Shown here in pieces: positions 1-11,875 of a stretch of 64,000 bases of DNA (position 1 is the stretch's first letter; each line of letters starts with the position of its first letter). The notes under the pieces are model-generated. The model ran no database searches. It had not been told where the DNA came from and worked only from the letters and a program-made list of their open reading frames with translations. The DNA comes from Rhipicephalus microplus (taxonomy: Eukaryota > Arthropoda > Arachnida > Ixodida > Ixodidae), in NCBI RefSeq assembly GCF_043290135.1, contig NC_134700.1, positions 155,202,053 to 155,266,052 of the forward strand, given 5' to 3'. The position numbers and the translations under genes were made by a program.

Positions 1-2316
1 ACTTTCACCGTAAAAAAAAAAAGTCTCACTACTTCCCGAGTTCTATGCATTAAAAAGCTTCAGAGAAAGTACACATTGCAATAGCTGGAGAGACGAGCAC
101 TTGCTTTCTACCTGCAAGAAGTTGTCTCTCTCCATGCTTTTACGTTTCCCATCTGCTTGCAACTTCTGTGCGTATAATGAAATACGCTTTTTTTCTCTTG
201 TTTTCTCGTCTCAACTATGCTCTGCTCTCTTCTGTTTAAACAATACTGTCGGTCGAGAATGATTGTTTCGATGTTGACGACTCAATGTATTTAACCTATA
301 TATAGTGAACCGTTACTTTCTCGTGAACACCGCCATGAGGCGTTTCATTCTCTTGCCACGCTGAAGTGATCGCCTATACTGTACGTAAATTTATACTGAT
401 TCAAATAGAGTGTGAGTATGCGTGTCACACGAACGGCATTCAATGTCTCGACAGTCCTTAAAAAAAATTGTTCAGCTGAGCCACGCTTCTCCCGCCAACT
501 CTGTTCGGCATGCGAGGAAAAAAACAGAAAAAAAACAACAAAAAAACGTGCCAGTCTGAACAACAATGGTTGACGCCGGAAAAAGAGAGAAGTTTTCGGA
601 GAAGACAGCTGCTTGAATTGTTGCGTAAGTCGGCGCGTTTACGGGGAAACGTAAACCAGCGCCGCTTCTTCTGCGCGGACGGTTGTGAAAGGAAAGGAGA
701 AAAAAGAAACAAAAGAAGAAACGCAGAAATAAACTTGCTTGTCAAACGCGGTTAGCAGCTGTGATTCGACGCTCGCAGTTTCACTTGTCAGAAAAATGTA
801 CTCGCGTGAAACCGTCCGAATATACGGTGCGACACTTCAAAGCGCTGATAGAGAGCGGCAAGGCTGCGTTTGTCAATTGTACTTGCAGCCCAATCTAAAA
901 CTTTTTGTAGGCGTCTCGATGGCATGTAGGTAAGTCCGCGACACCATGCAGAGGAGGCCCCAAAGTTATGTACAGTCAACAAACGAAGCCTTATTGCCAA
1001 CCCTCTCACTTGAAGTGCTCGCATGAAATACTTCAAAAAAAAAAAAAAAAACGCCGCCTATACTATAACGCCGTAAGGTGTATGACGGGAAACCACACTT
1101 TGGCATCTCAGAGGGGCGAGAAAAACAGAGACCTTTATTCCTATAGCATCGATGAGATGCCTGCAAGAACGTATTTTGCATAACCCAACGTTTCTCTTTC
1201 TTCGTCATTTCCGAATCATTCGAAGCAAGTGGCTTCCCCACGGGTGTTAGAAAACATTTACCGCACATTTTTCTCTACCCATCGCTCGTGTTCTCCCCAT
1301 CACATATAATCACCTTGCGGAGTAGCCAGCCAGTAGCATGGACATCGACAGGATTTTGTCCGGCACTCCTAAAAGTTTTCCGGAGGAACTGAGCAGTTAG
1401 CCTGAAAAGCACTTTGGTCCTCCAAAAGACGAAATAAAGTTTGCACACGACACAGTAACGAGGGGCGCTTTCATCTTTGTTGAGTAAAGCGCCCATGGAC
1501 TATCGGTGCCTACACTAACCTGTTTCCCCTCCAGACGGTGCCATGGCGTGGTGTGGTGTAGTATATAGTGGTTAGTGTACGCGCATGTTGACTTTGTGGG
1601 CGTGGGCTTGCATCCCGTGTGTTTGATTTAAATTTTCCACAATTTATTTCTGAATGTAATACTTGACCATCGATTCTCTCAACCCGTACAACACATTGTA
1701 GTGGAACGTTTATTATTTTATTAAGGCAAAGGTAAGCTTATGCATCTCATACACAGATAAACTTCAGCGAAAAGCCGGCGTCGGCTTGAAATCGTGCGAA
1801 AAGTGGGTAGATCTCAAGTTTCGCCTTTAAGAGTTGAGTGCGACAGTGTTAACCGCACACACGCACGATATTGTCTTCCCAATCGATTGGGAGCCTAATT
1901 CTATCCCTGGTGAAGACCTACATTGTGCCGCAACGAAGTAGAAAGGGCAAACACCTTCCGGCTCCTATAGGTAGCTTTATTTGCGTCAGCCACGAAATTT
2001 CTCTGAAGCAAAGACGCTGGGGCGGGCCTCGTCGACACCAGGATTTCTGCGAAGCGAATGCTGTCCCATTAAAGGAGAAAAATTACACCATCTCCCGCTA
2101 AACGGAACCATGCATAGATTCGAAGCAGCAGGCGTTAACTCTTTTACACTGGCAGCGACGGTGACGCTAGCACTCATTGCGGCATTGCGCAGGAGAAAAA
2201 GCTGGGGAAGCGCAAAGCACGCAGTAGTAGACTAGTTTTTCCTTCTAGAACACGCCAATCGCTGTTAATGGGCAATGATAGACAGAAGACTCCGACTGGA
2301 CACAGAGACCCGCAGT
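1..2316. other. intergenic DNA, no recognised gene
   Basis: I see no convincing gene here. The stretch has homopolymer runs (A-rich near 11-22, 1036-1050 and 470-545) and only short open frames of 60-100 codons on both strands, none with a recognisable domain or codon bias. It lies upstream of the ARGLU1 promoter and could hold distal regulatory DNA, but nothing specific can be pointed to. Confidence 0.5.
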
Positions 2317-2830
2317 CTGGTTTTAGTTAAAGCGCACGCCACGAATTTGTTTTGTTCAACCACGCGCACGAGAAATCTCCCACCTGCACTACCTTGGAAG
2401 CCAAGACCCAGTACCTACATTTACGGGGTGGCCAGTTAATGGTTGTGCAGCGCGAGCAGCCAGTTTTTTTTTATTAAAGAGTACCTCACACTCTCCCATA
2501 GTAGAGTACCAGATACTCTAAATCGCTAACAACTTTTTCCAAACACACCAACTCGCAAGCAGACGATACCTGCGTCGGCGTTGCGAGGCGAGAGAGGGGG
2601 AAGCATAGAAGAGGAGGGGGGAGGCGCTTCTGCACAATGAGGGTGTAAACACCGCGAGAAAAAATTACTAGGGGAGAGAGAGGGGAAGCGACACTAGGCT
2701 AGCAGATGTTGCCTACGTTGGCGTTTCGAGGCAAGAGAGGGGGGAGGGTAGGAGAGGACAGAGAGGAAACAGACGCGCATGCGCAGCAAAGGGTGGTCAC
2801 GCCGCACACCAGATTGAGCTCGACCACAAG
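2317..2830. repeat. dispersed repeat with an internal tandem duplication
   Basis: The part at about 2326-2405 matches, with scattered differences, a part at about 59576-59655: both carry a TTGTTCAAC stretch, then GAAATCTC, then CTACCTTGGA. This is therefore a dispersed repeat. Further in, a segment starting near 2557 (AGCAGACGATACCTGCG) recurs in diverged form near 2700 (AGCAGATGTTGCCTACG), giving two tandem copies of about 143 bp, both running into purine-rich GAGAGAGGGG tracts. The transposon family is not identified. Confidence 0.5.
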
Positions 2831-4069
2831 ACGTTTCACATCCAAAAGAAGACTAACAGAAAACGCTCACTGTGAGCTCACTTCACCATGGCGAAAGCCT
2901 GATGCCGAGGCAATGAAAAAGAAAATGAAGAAGGTGATCCCAAGGGGCAGCAGACATACTCTGCTTCTACATCATGGAATGCTCCTGGTGAAGCGTCGTT
3001 GGCCGCTGATGGGAGGGAATATAAAAAGATCATCACACTCTGATGGGACGTTTCAGTCGTCAACGCGACGCCGCTAAGGTTTAGTCTTCGGATAATCTTA
3101 GCGATAGTGTAACAGATCTTCAGATTCCTCTTTCTTTTTTCATGCGCAATATATCGTCGAGGTATTGCAAATGAATTGTTGTTATAATTTTATTTCAATA
3201 CGCAAACGGACAAGGACGTACACAGAGAAAATAATGGGGGAGCAGGCTGACGAATGGCACTTAGGTGGACACGAAGCCTACCTGCTTCTTCGGGAAGAGG
3301 GAAACATATAGGAAAGGAAGACAGGAGGAAAGAAAGAAGAAATGAAATAAAAACAATAGCAGATGTGGATACAAATTTAACAGAAAAAAAAGGCAGTGTG
3401 TTGCATAAAATGTATAATGATAGAGTGAAATGTGAACTTGTACGTTATACAATATTAAAGAGAAATTGTTAGTGATTTGGAAATATCGAAGAGGAGAAGG
3501 TCTAAGAAAAGATTATTGTTATTAGGGATGCAGTGACGTGAACCCACACATTCACCTCGACAGCTGCCCTTTTCAGCTCTGTGTGACCAATGTCGCGTTC
3601 CTTCTATTTGGGGATGGCGCTCTTTCATGATGATGGTAATTTTTACATTATTCGAATGCCACGAAACATCAGGAGCAACTAGGGACTTAGAAATTCGACG
3701 TGACTGATGTTAAACCAATAAACAATAATGGCTCCGCAGGCGATCACGGCAAAGTGGCGTCCACGACATTTTTTTTTTCAGATTTTCATCACCTTCTGTT
3801 AGGCGCAATACTTATTTTCTACACTGCTGCGTATTATAGTGTGGAGTCAGCGCTTCCATGACTTCCTCTTCTAATCAGGGCTTTTACTTCGTCTGGGACA
3901 TACCTACCGTTCATGCAGCTAGAAAATGAAAGGTGTATAATATTTTTAGCAATACTATTCACTGTGCTTACCCTAAATGTAATATTTGTGGCTTTTGAAA
4001 TACACAAATGACTGTATGCAACAAAATGGGTTGTTCAAAGTTTGCTTGCTTGCTTGTTCCTTTCTTTTT
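2831..4069. other. intergenic DNA, nothing recognised
   Basis: No gene, RNA or clear mobile element is visible. Purine-rich stretches occur around 3300-3360. The open frames are short and lack domains. Confidence 0.45.
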
Positions 4070-5175
4070 TTGGCTCTCACCCACTAAGGGGGATTGGCCA
4101 AGAAGCCGGTGGTTAATACAAGTAAATACCTAGAGATTTTCTAGATTAGGGGAATATGATTACTGTGTTTTGACTGTGAAATTGATTTGGCGCAATGTAA
4201 AAAAAATAAAAAAATAAAAAAGGTAATAAAAAGGGGGGGAGAAATAATAGAATTTGTTGAATATCTGTGGTGGAATCGTTATATGAAATTCTCCTGAAAG
4301 TTGAATCATTGCAGTGTATCAGCTAAATAATAAGTGGTAGTGTGACTAGTAAAATTCGAGAGCTGATGGCTGACTCAGCAAGGTAATCTTCTTGTGTTAT
4401 ATATGAATTCGCAGAGAGCCCTGCAGATGTTCCTGTCGCTATGTCCCAATGAAATGGCCCCAAAAGACAAAATATTGGGAGTATTAAGTGATATTCCTAA
4501 TTTTTTGAATAAAATTTCGAAGCAGTTTTTTCTTTGATTTTTGAATCGGTGACATGTGATAAGAAAATGGTCGATATGTTCAGGTTCGTTACAGCTTGAG
4601 CACAGAGGGGATGGCACCAGACCAGACCTGTTTAAGTAGAAATTAAGAGGTGGTACACGGCAACGTAATTTTGTTACCAAGACTTCCAATTTACGCGTGG
4701 GACACCATTTATTATTCCATGTGAATTGCAGGTGCGAGAAATCTGGATTCGGTATAATGGTTTTTGATGAGTCTTCAAGAAGGGAAAGTTTTCTAAACCT
4801 CGCTGCTGTTACATAAGCTGTAGGAGGCATGATTGGCACAATCGGAAGATCAAGAGATGTTCGCGCAAGTTTGTCAGCCATCTCGTTTATAAATATACTA
4901 CGATGGCCTGGCACCCATATCATTCGCACTAGACGAATATTTGCTGGGATTAATGATTTAAAAGTCTCTAGTACTGCTGGTGTCGACGACGATGATAAGA
5001 ATGAACACACGGAATACGAGTCAGTCACTATCACAGCTGTCGAATGAGTCGCAGGAAGTTTACGAATAGCTAGTATAACGGCCGTTAATTCCGCTTCAAA
5101 TATTTTCAAAGTTTCAAATATTTTCAAATATTTCAAAGTTAGCGCCAAAAACTGTACACTTCTTTTTTGTTTCAA
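4070..5175 (-). mobile_element. 5'-truncated non-LTR retrotransposon (LINE), RNase H end
   Basis: This is the 3' part of a minus-strand LINE. Its coding end is an RNase H domain plus a Cys/His cluster (see 4375-5175), followed on the minus strand by about 300 bp of 3' UTR running to roughly 4070, where an A/T-poor motif (CCCACTAAGGGGGATTGG on the plus strand) lies. The 5' end stops abruptly at about 5140 in a small tandem array of TTTCAAATATT-like units. Such truncation is usual for LINE copies. The exact 3' end is uncertain. Confidence 0.65.
4375..5175 (-). pseudogene. LINE ORF2 C-terminal fragment: RNase H domain and Cys/His motif
   Basis: The frame is open for about 266 codons. Residues from about 26 read FEAELTAVILAIRKLP, then a TDSYSVCSF block and WVPGHRSI...NEMADKLA, which is the order expected for the RNase H domain of I/Jockey/R1-type LINEs, including the acidic residues and the WVPGH signature. 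About 90 residues further on comes a CSSCNEPEHIDHFLITC cluster, the Cys/His motif often found at the C-terminus of these proteins. Endonuclease and reverse transcriptase are missing, so the copy is dead. The apparent start is only the truncation point. A related fragment lies at 56330-56990. Confidence 0.75.
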
Positions 5176-5516
5176 TTTTTACAACTTTTTTGAATAAAAA
5201 CTAATCAAAACTTCTCTCGTGAAAAATACTGCTAATAACAACATTACCTAGTGTAAAGAGTTTAATGAGATGCATTGAAGTTGTGTTGAAATGTGGTTGA
5301 AATATATAATCTGTGATATGACCTTCTGGTTTTGTCGCGCGTGCAGTAGGCTAGCCCAGCAACCATGGGTACCCTCCATTTTGTTAAGATGTTTTAACGC
5401 CGCCCGTGCGTCGGTGATCGTCAAATAACGTCGTATCGGTTGACACTCACGTAGTCCTACCGTACCTTCTCGCTCGCCCGCTTTGCAGGCGGTTTGTTTC
5501 CAGTTCGGTGCCTTAC
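5176..5516 (+). promoter_or_regulatory. presumed ARGLU1 promoter and 5' UTR
   Basis: This 340-bp stretch separates the truncated LINE from the ARGLU1 start codon. From about 5390 it becomes richer in CpG (CGCCGCCCGTGCGTCGG, then CGCTCGCCCGC near 5470), as is common around arthropod housekeeping promoters. I see no TATA box at a convincing distance. Transcription start and UTR length are inferred, not visible. Confidence 0.35.
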
Positions 5517-5671
5517 ATGATGGGAAGATCACGCAGCAGAAGCAGGAGTCGCTCTCCCAAGCTCGCGAGGCACAAAAACAAGCGGCCGCGAAGGCGGTCG
5601 CACTCTAGAGGACGAAGCCGCGACAGCGTCAGCAGAGCACTGGCTGCTAAGCTCAACGACCGCAAACCAAG
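5517..5671 (+). CDS. ARGLU1: ARGLU1 exon 1: RS domain
   Basis: Two in-frame ATG codons occur back to back (5517 and 5520). The second gives MGRSRSRSRS, matching how family members begin, so I prefer 5520, though the first cannot be excluded. The exon encodes residues 1-50 plus two bases of codon 51: a dense Arg/Ser stretch with basic clusters such as NKRPRRRSHS, typical of nuclear-speckle splicing proteins. It ends at CCAAG followed by GTAGAG. Intron 1 is short, about 419 bp, unlike the others. Confidence 0.93.
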
Positions 5672-6090
5672 GTAGAGCCTTTCTTTAATGTCTGTTGAAA
5701 TGTTCATCTATCGCCACGGTTTCTTGGAAGTTACGTAATGCGGATAACTGCTTAATCTATCTCGACGGGCCTATTCGCCCGCGAGATTTTCCTAGTAAGA
5801 AGGAAAGGGTCGTAGGACATGTCGACATATCTCTATAATCTTGTTTGCCCTTTCTGTTTCTGTCGTAACGATGATTGTTCTCGCGGTCAAAATGTGCGAG
5901 TTTTCCTCCTATTTGAGACGAGCAACTGCTAATGGCAACGTTAGCGCCCCAGAGTATCCCATACGGACGTAGGAAGCCAGCACGGTTTTCTGTGAGTAGG
6001 AGCTCGACACTGTTTACTTTTCTAAGGCGGCTGCTCGGTGCAAAAACTGTCCTGACTCTGTCTCTCTCCCCCTCTGTTCGTGCGGCGAAG

Positions 6091-6216
6091 GAAGCGGTCT
6101 TCGTCGGTGTCCAGCAGTAGCAGCGACGACATCGACGGCCTTCTGGACTCCGCTAGGCGCAAAGTGAAAAGGTCGTCGGAAGGCGAAAGGGCCTCGTCAG
6201 ACTTTGAGCGGCAGAG
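6091..6216 (+). CDS. ARGLU1: ARGLU1 exon 2: linker to the helical domain
   Basis: The acceptor follows a long pyrimidine tract (CTGTCTCTCTCCCCCTC) and ends GCGAAG. The exon encodes about residues 51-92: a KRSSSVSSSSS run, an acidic DDIDGLL segment, and a KVKRSS...ASSDFERQ end matching the family's SKRSS...FERQR region. It enters and leaves in the same phase (two bases carried over), so skipping it would keep the frame. The donor is GTGAGC at 6217. This serine run is where the protein differs most from vertebrates. Confidence 0.9.
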
Positions 6217-6949
6217 GTGAGCGACCTTTACTCTTCTTGACCAACGCACGTTGAAACGACACGTCGCTTTGCGATGCGCAGGCGAGTTGAAGTTTCCTTA
6301 CGCAATTGCAGGTAGCGGGAACAGAATGATCCGGTGTCAGAACAACACTTAATAGTGATATGAACATTGATTTGGGGTCTTCAATAATGAAACGTCACTC
6401 ATAACAATGATGATCGTGCCCTAGAGAACCACCTAACGAGTCACACCAAACACTGCGTAGCTGATTTCATGTTAAGGCCACGTGTGTTTGAACCGCTGGT
6501 AGTTAACTGCATGGGTTGCCCAACAGAGATCCGCAGGCCTATATTTCTGTAAAGTTTCAGTCTCCTGTGGATGCTTTAGGCACATCTGTGTAGCAGGTAG
6601 AGAAAGCAAAACAAACTGTGAACAAACAGTTCATCATTTGTGATTTATATGCAGTGCACCAAAGCCTCGGCTGATGCAAAAGGTCATCACACTGACTGTA
6701 TTTGAGAGGGGAGAAGGAGCACGGAACCTATTGGAAATGACATCCTGCATGCGTCAAAGCGCATAGTGAAAAGAAGGTTAAACATACGTGTCATACACTA
6801 GCTCTAAAAATCATGAGAACAAGTGCTTAAAGTTCCCAGATTATAATCGTTGCAATCGTTTGCACTTATTCAGCACTGAGTCTCTCTTCCTTGCTCTTGG
6901 AGCAGCCTTCCGATTCTGATATTATTACCAGGCCTTAGTTGCACAAGAG

Positions 6950-7173
6950 TCTAGTGGCTAAGGTACTCGGCTGCTGACCCGCAGGTCGCGGGATCAAATC
7001 CGGGCTGTGGCGGCTGCATTTCCGATGGAGGGGGAAATGTTGTAGGCCCGTGTACTCAGATTTGGGTGCACGTTAAAGAACCCCAGGTGGTCGAAATTTC
7101 CGGAACCCTCCACTACGGCGCCTCTCATAATCATATGGTGGTTTTGGGACGTTAAACCCCAGAAATCAATCAA
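6950..7173 (+). mobile_element. tRNA-derived SINE, Ruka-like
   Basis: A 224-bp insertion in ARGLU1 intron 2 is flanked by a perfect 15-bp direct repeat, TTAGTTGCACAAGAG (6935-6949 and 7174-7188). Its head resembles a tRNA gene: GTGGCTAAGGTACTCGGCTG fits an A-box region and GGGATCAAATCC a B-box. The body continues with a conserved CACGTTAAAGAACCCCAGG block, and the tail is a short ATCAATCAAT run. From memory this matches the tick SINE family Ruka. Polymerase III boxes suggest it could be transcribed, but it encodes no protein and depends on a LINE for movement. Confidence 0.85.
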
Positions 7174-7188
7174 TTAGTTGCACAAGAG

Positions 7189-9953
7189 AGCGAGGCAATT
7201 CCTTTATCTCTGATGGCTGGCTTTGCCACAAATCTTAGTCGCTGTATTGCTGAACTCGATATACTTAGAGGCGTGTCTCACCATGATAGGAGAAGATTAA
7301 TTTAGTGCCATTTGAGTTTTTCTTCTGGGAAGCGTTCATAGAAAGTGATATGAACTTGAAGCTGATTCGGTGTCTCGACTTCACTGATAACTTGTCAAGG
7401 GCAGTGCTAAAGCATCTTAGGACATACACGGAGAAACAAAGGCAGCCCAGAAATACTGAAAAATAAAAACTTGAAGTACCTCAGAAGACGAGCAAAGTAC
7501 AGATGGTCGTGAAAGTTTACTGCAAAAAAAAAATTGCTATAAGTTTCAAGTGAAGACAACCCTCTTGAATAAGAGCACGTGCAAAAATTATTTCTCACTT
7601 ATTTTTTTAGGTAGTTCTCAATGCCAATACTATAATACACAAAGTCTTTATTTCTCTAGGGTGTCACAAATAATTGGTGTATATGCAACCTATTCAAAAC
7701 ATGCACCAATCTGGCTTTGGATTGAAAAAAGAAGCCATTTGTGTCTGGAGTGCTGAGTTGTGGTCACATGTCACAAGTGAGCCACTTGGCATTACGCAGT
7801 AGTTGAGTTGCATGCAATGACTGCATTGCCTAAAGCTGAAAGATTTGCTCTTCCTGTCGTGGTCTTCTTTTGTAAACAGTGGAAAAATCTACTTTTGCAC
7901 TCTTGTCTTTTCGTGGACTCCCTTTTTGAACAAAGGTCATCGTAAGAAAGTTCATTGTGTGCATGTGTCAGTACTACAAGACTGCCACGTCACAGTTGCG
8001 CGATGTGGATGGTGTCATTTTTACGTATGAAATTGGGGTGCATTTGATCCGTGTTTCGAAGCAACAAATCACAATTTGACTGCTTTGCTTTGTCTTTGTA
8101 GTGTAATATTCAAGTTGTCAGCAATCCAGAAAATATATATTAATAATAATAAAAAAAGACAAACATTATCTCTTAGAAAGGGCTTAGCAGATATATAGAC
8201 ATGTTTGCAGGAAGCTGTAAGCTACTCACCTGCATGAATTTGCACTTTTGCACATCTTTACCAGAAACATTTAGTTCCACCTTGGCAGCAGTGGTGTGTT
8301 TTGGGTCATTAAATAGAATGCTTGGTGCCCTCTATGCAGTGGCAGAAGAAAGAAAATGTGAGGGCCTGAAGGTAATAGCCCCAATTATACTCTAAACACT
8401 TAGGCCTCCAAAATCGCAGCATACAGGAAGCTTATGGGTGCTTCCTAGTCACATTCCAAAACCAAGTTCGAAGAAAAATACTTTATGGGAAAGTTATGTT
8501 GAATTTTGGTGTAGTGGGATAAAAGACCTCTGCAGAACATGATGTAAAATCTTGTAATGCCATCTCGTACGTGTTTTACCAAGTCACTTAGCACTACGTG
8601 CTGCGTTCGCTTTGTTGTCACTAATAAATATAATGTGGCCGTGTATTGTGAGAATGCTTGAGGAGCAGTGCACGTTGACAACTGTCGAGGAGAGCAGCAA
8701 GGATTGCAGTTTGTCCCTCAGCACCACCAACTACCTACCATTTCAGAGTGGAATGGCTGCATATTATTTTTTTTGTGTGCCTAATGGAAGGCTTGTGTAG
8801 TTTAGATCAGAAAAGGAGCAGCTGTACCTAAAAAAATCTCGATATGATTGGCAACATTACTTGGGAGGCTACCAAGTGAACTTCGTCGTCCATATGGACC
8901 AACTTTTTGTTTCACGGTAATTATTTTCCCCTTGCACTTGATGAAAACTAGGTGTGAGACAACCTCGTTTGGGTATGGAATTTTGCGGTTTGGCGGATGA
9001 TATACCTGTGTGGTCACTCTAGGCACTTAGGGGAACAAGTTTCTTGAACCACTTCCTCTTAAGACTAGAGGAGTAGAAAGTTCAAAGTAGTGCATCAGAA
9101 GTAGGGACAGCTTGCGTGAGAATTTATGTAGTAGTGGTGAATACTATGTGTAAATATATCTTTCAAGGTTTACAGAAGAGAACCTGTTTATTCAAGAGGA
9201 TCTCTCTCGCAAGTATTCAAGAGTGGAAACCGTGTAACCTTATGCACAGTGCTTCAAAGAGATTGTGCTATTATTAGTGCATTAATACGGGAAAAGGGCC
9301 CTTTTCTTCGAAACATTAAATGCAGGGAATTAAGGCATCACTTGGAAATCGAAATGAGCATGTGTGTTCTTACAAGCGTGCATTCTTTTTATGGCAATGC
9401 CAGTAAAGCTAGTTTGCTGTCCTGTAGAAAAAAGTTACAGCTTTGTCGCAAAGGCAAAGCGATGAACGCGATAACAGATTGGGAGGTCACGCACCGAATC
9501 GCAAGCAGATCGAAACGTGCCCCACGCTTCTCACGCAGAAATGATGCACGAAACGTACTCACATGTACAGATGAACGCAAATAAGCGTCTCAGTTGTTAC
9601 TTCACTGTGTCTGAAAAGCGCCCTATCGAAAACGGAGACTCTGCAACGATTGCAGTGAGCTTTGTGTGCCCGTTAACTACTACAAAAACATTCTAGTGAA
9701 AGGCCAACGCCAGCCAAGACTTACGATCGATCGTCCCCACCGCGAGGTAAGGGCGCGCGAGCGAGTGTCCACCTTCTCCACTTTGGGCAAAGTACCTGTG
9801 GGAGATGAGAACACACGCCGCCGTGCGCTTGTTGCGCCATCTTGCTGGTAATGCTGAAAACACGATACTTCCCTCCACCCCCCCCCAAAGATGGCCGTTA
9901 TCAGCGGTAAGTGGTAGATATAAATAGCTTGCCAGTTGAATGTTGAAGGAGGT
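7189..9953. other. ARGLU1 intron 2 sequence, nothing recognised
   Basis: No domain-bearing ORF, no clear LTR or terminal inverted repeat and no RNA gene is visible. The sequence is AT-rich with short shadow frames only. Old, unrecognisable repeats are likely. Confidence 0.45.
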
Positions 9954-10160
9954 GCTGCTCGGTCACTCAGCGGTTAATGCCTCGCATTCACGACTCCGGT
10001 TTTCTAAGTTTGATTTCGCACGCCAGTCTTTTTCAGGATTTTTTTCTTTTTTGCGTTTTCATATGTATAGATACGTATACATATACGGTGAGTGACGGTG
10101 ATGCCGACGCCGGCGGCAAAATTTAACGGAGAGTGTTCATTTAATTGCTATCGCAATAAA
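9954..10160 (+). repeat. tRNA-related SINE-like repeat
   Basis: The stretch CACTCAGCGGTTAATGCC followed about 35 bp later by AAGTTTGATTTCGCACGCC resembles the D-arm and T-arm (A and B box) of a tRNA. It is followed by a T-rich block, ATACGTATACATATAC, GTGATGCCGACGCCGGCGGC, and a tail ending TAATTGCTATCGCAATAAAA. I recall this tail as widespread in tick sequences. No flanking duplication could be assigned, so the borders are approximate. Confidence 0.5.
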
Positions 10161-11807
10161 ATCAGATTGGGGAGACTGTATAATGAACAGCTTTATGGTA
10201 GTTTGATAAAGCACACAGCACTGAAAATAGGCACTATCCACAGATCAAACCAGTATGCATGTATAAGATGTTCTCTGGAGAAATTTCAGAACGGTAATGA
10301 AATTGTGTATGAAGTGTTAAATGTATACAACTAAAGCCAGATACGAACTGTCAGACGTCAATGAAAGTCAAGGTCGTACCTGCGCTTACATAGAGGTAGC
10401 TGCTCATGGAAGAAACACAGCAGTGAGAAGGTGCAGACACGTAATTTTGAAGGTAACATTCTCTTTAGATGTATTTGTAGTGACAAACACATGTCAATCA
10501 CATAATCGCATAATATACCAATCGCAATTGTAGCGTACAACACGTATTGAAGTGTTGGGTAATAAAAGGCGGGATAAAATTCGATACATTATTCTGAAAC
10601 ATTTGGTATTCTGAAATTTGCGATAAAATATCTTTACATTAAACCAACAGACATTTAAAGGGGGATTTTTGAAAAATTCGTTAACCTGAAAAATTGGTAT
10701 GCTGAGGTTTGCTATAACGAGATTTGCCTGTATGTGGTATGTCTAGCCTGAAAAATTTCATTGAAAAGATGTCTGTAAAAAAGCCAGCACTACATATCCT
10801 TGCATGCTGCCAGTGTCCCATGAATGGACGTAAACGAGCTCTGAAGGGCTTGTATAAGAGCTTTTTTCAGAAGTGTTTTTTTACAGCTTTTCTCACTCAC
10901 TTGAAGTCTTCGTTGGGCTGACAGCACAAGAGAGAGAGAGAGAAAGAAAAAGAACTAGGACGACAGCCATGAAGAAACACTAGACAGCACTGACTGGCAA
11001 CTAACTTTAGGGGTGTGCTAACGTTCAAAAATTTCAAATAACAAATTGAATGGGACGTATTAGCAATACCGAATAATTTTTGAGTAAGCACAAATGAAAG
11101 AAATGTTCTCGATGAAAAAAAAATGCCGGAAAAGAGACAGCTAACCTTTCTCATTTTAATCATTGAAGCATTGAGATGCATGCAGCCTAAAGGTTTACAG
11201 AACTATAAGCATTTTATTGATTGCAGTATGAAACTGGTTTTGCGCAAAGCTCTGATGGTCACCGAAGGGACAAAGCCATCGGTTGGCTTTTTTCGTCATG
11301 GACTCATGGTGACGTCTGACGAACATTGTTTAATTATATATCACTTTGTGCGTCAGTTTGTACATAACGAAAATCACGATAACTGACCTGGTGGGAAAAA
11401 GAACAAAAAGATTGTAATTGATAACAGTGCATCTGTCAGTATATTAGACCCGTTCATAGCTCAATATTGGGAGGTCTTTTGATTTATGGTAGGTTGTTGT
11501 GAAGAAAGCAGTTTTTTAATGATTCAACGTAAATGGTTTTCATGTGCATGGGTCAGTGTGCCTACTACAGAAAATTCAGGAAGTTTTCAGAATAGTGGAT
11601 GCTATCTAGATCTGCCGACATTATGGAGTCAAAAAAAAAAAAAAGAAAGTGTTAAGGTTGTTCTTAGTGTTAACAAAGTGTTAACAAGCGATTTCATATC
11701 CTTTTCACTTTGCGACTGGTTTGCGGCTAAACTGATTACAAGAGAAGGCCAAAAGGTGCGATGAATTTTCAGGAGCCTATCCATCTGTAATGTTGCCATC
11801 CTCGTGT

Positions 11808-11810
<3 letters not shown>
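10161..11810. other. ARGLU1 intron 2 sequence, nothing firmly recognised
   Basis: Mostly AT-rich. Around 10660-10735 phrases such as GTTTGCTATAACGAGATTTG resemble pogo/Tigger terminal repeats, but no matching second end was found, so no element is called. A GAGAGAGAGAGA tract lies near 10930. Confidence 0.4.

Positions 11811-11858
<48 letters not shown>
11811..11858. repeat. (AT)n microsatellite
   Basis: About 24 uninterrupted AT units directly abut the 3' tail of the RTE-like LINE. Growth from the LINE's simple-sequence tail is plausible. Confidence 0.95.
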
Positions 11859-11860
<2 letters not shown>

Positions 11861-11875
11861 TCATCATCAGCCTGT

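Noticed and set aside
6950..7020. A functional tRNA gene
   Set aside because: A- and B-box-like motifs are present, but no cloverleaf with paired acceptor stem is apparent and the region is the head of a SINE with a target duplication.
10660..10735. A further Tigger-type element
   Set aside because: Only one end-like sequence is visible, with no inverted partner or paired TA duplication that I could find.
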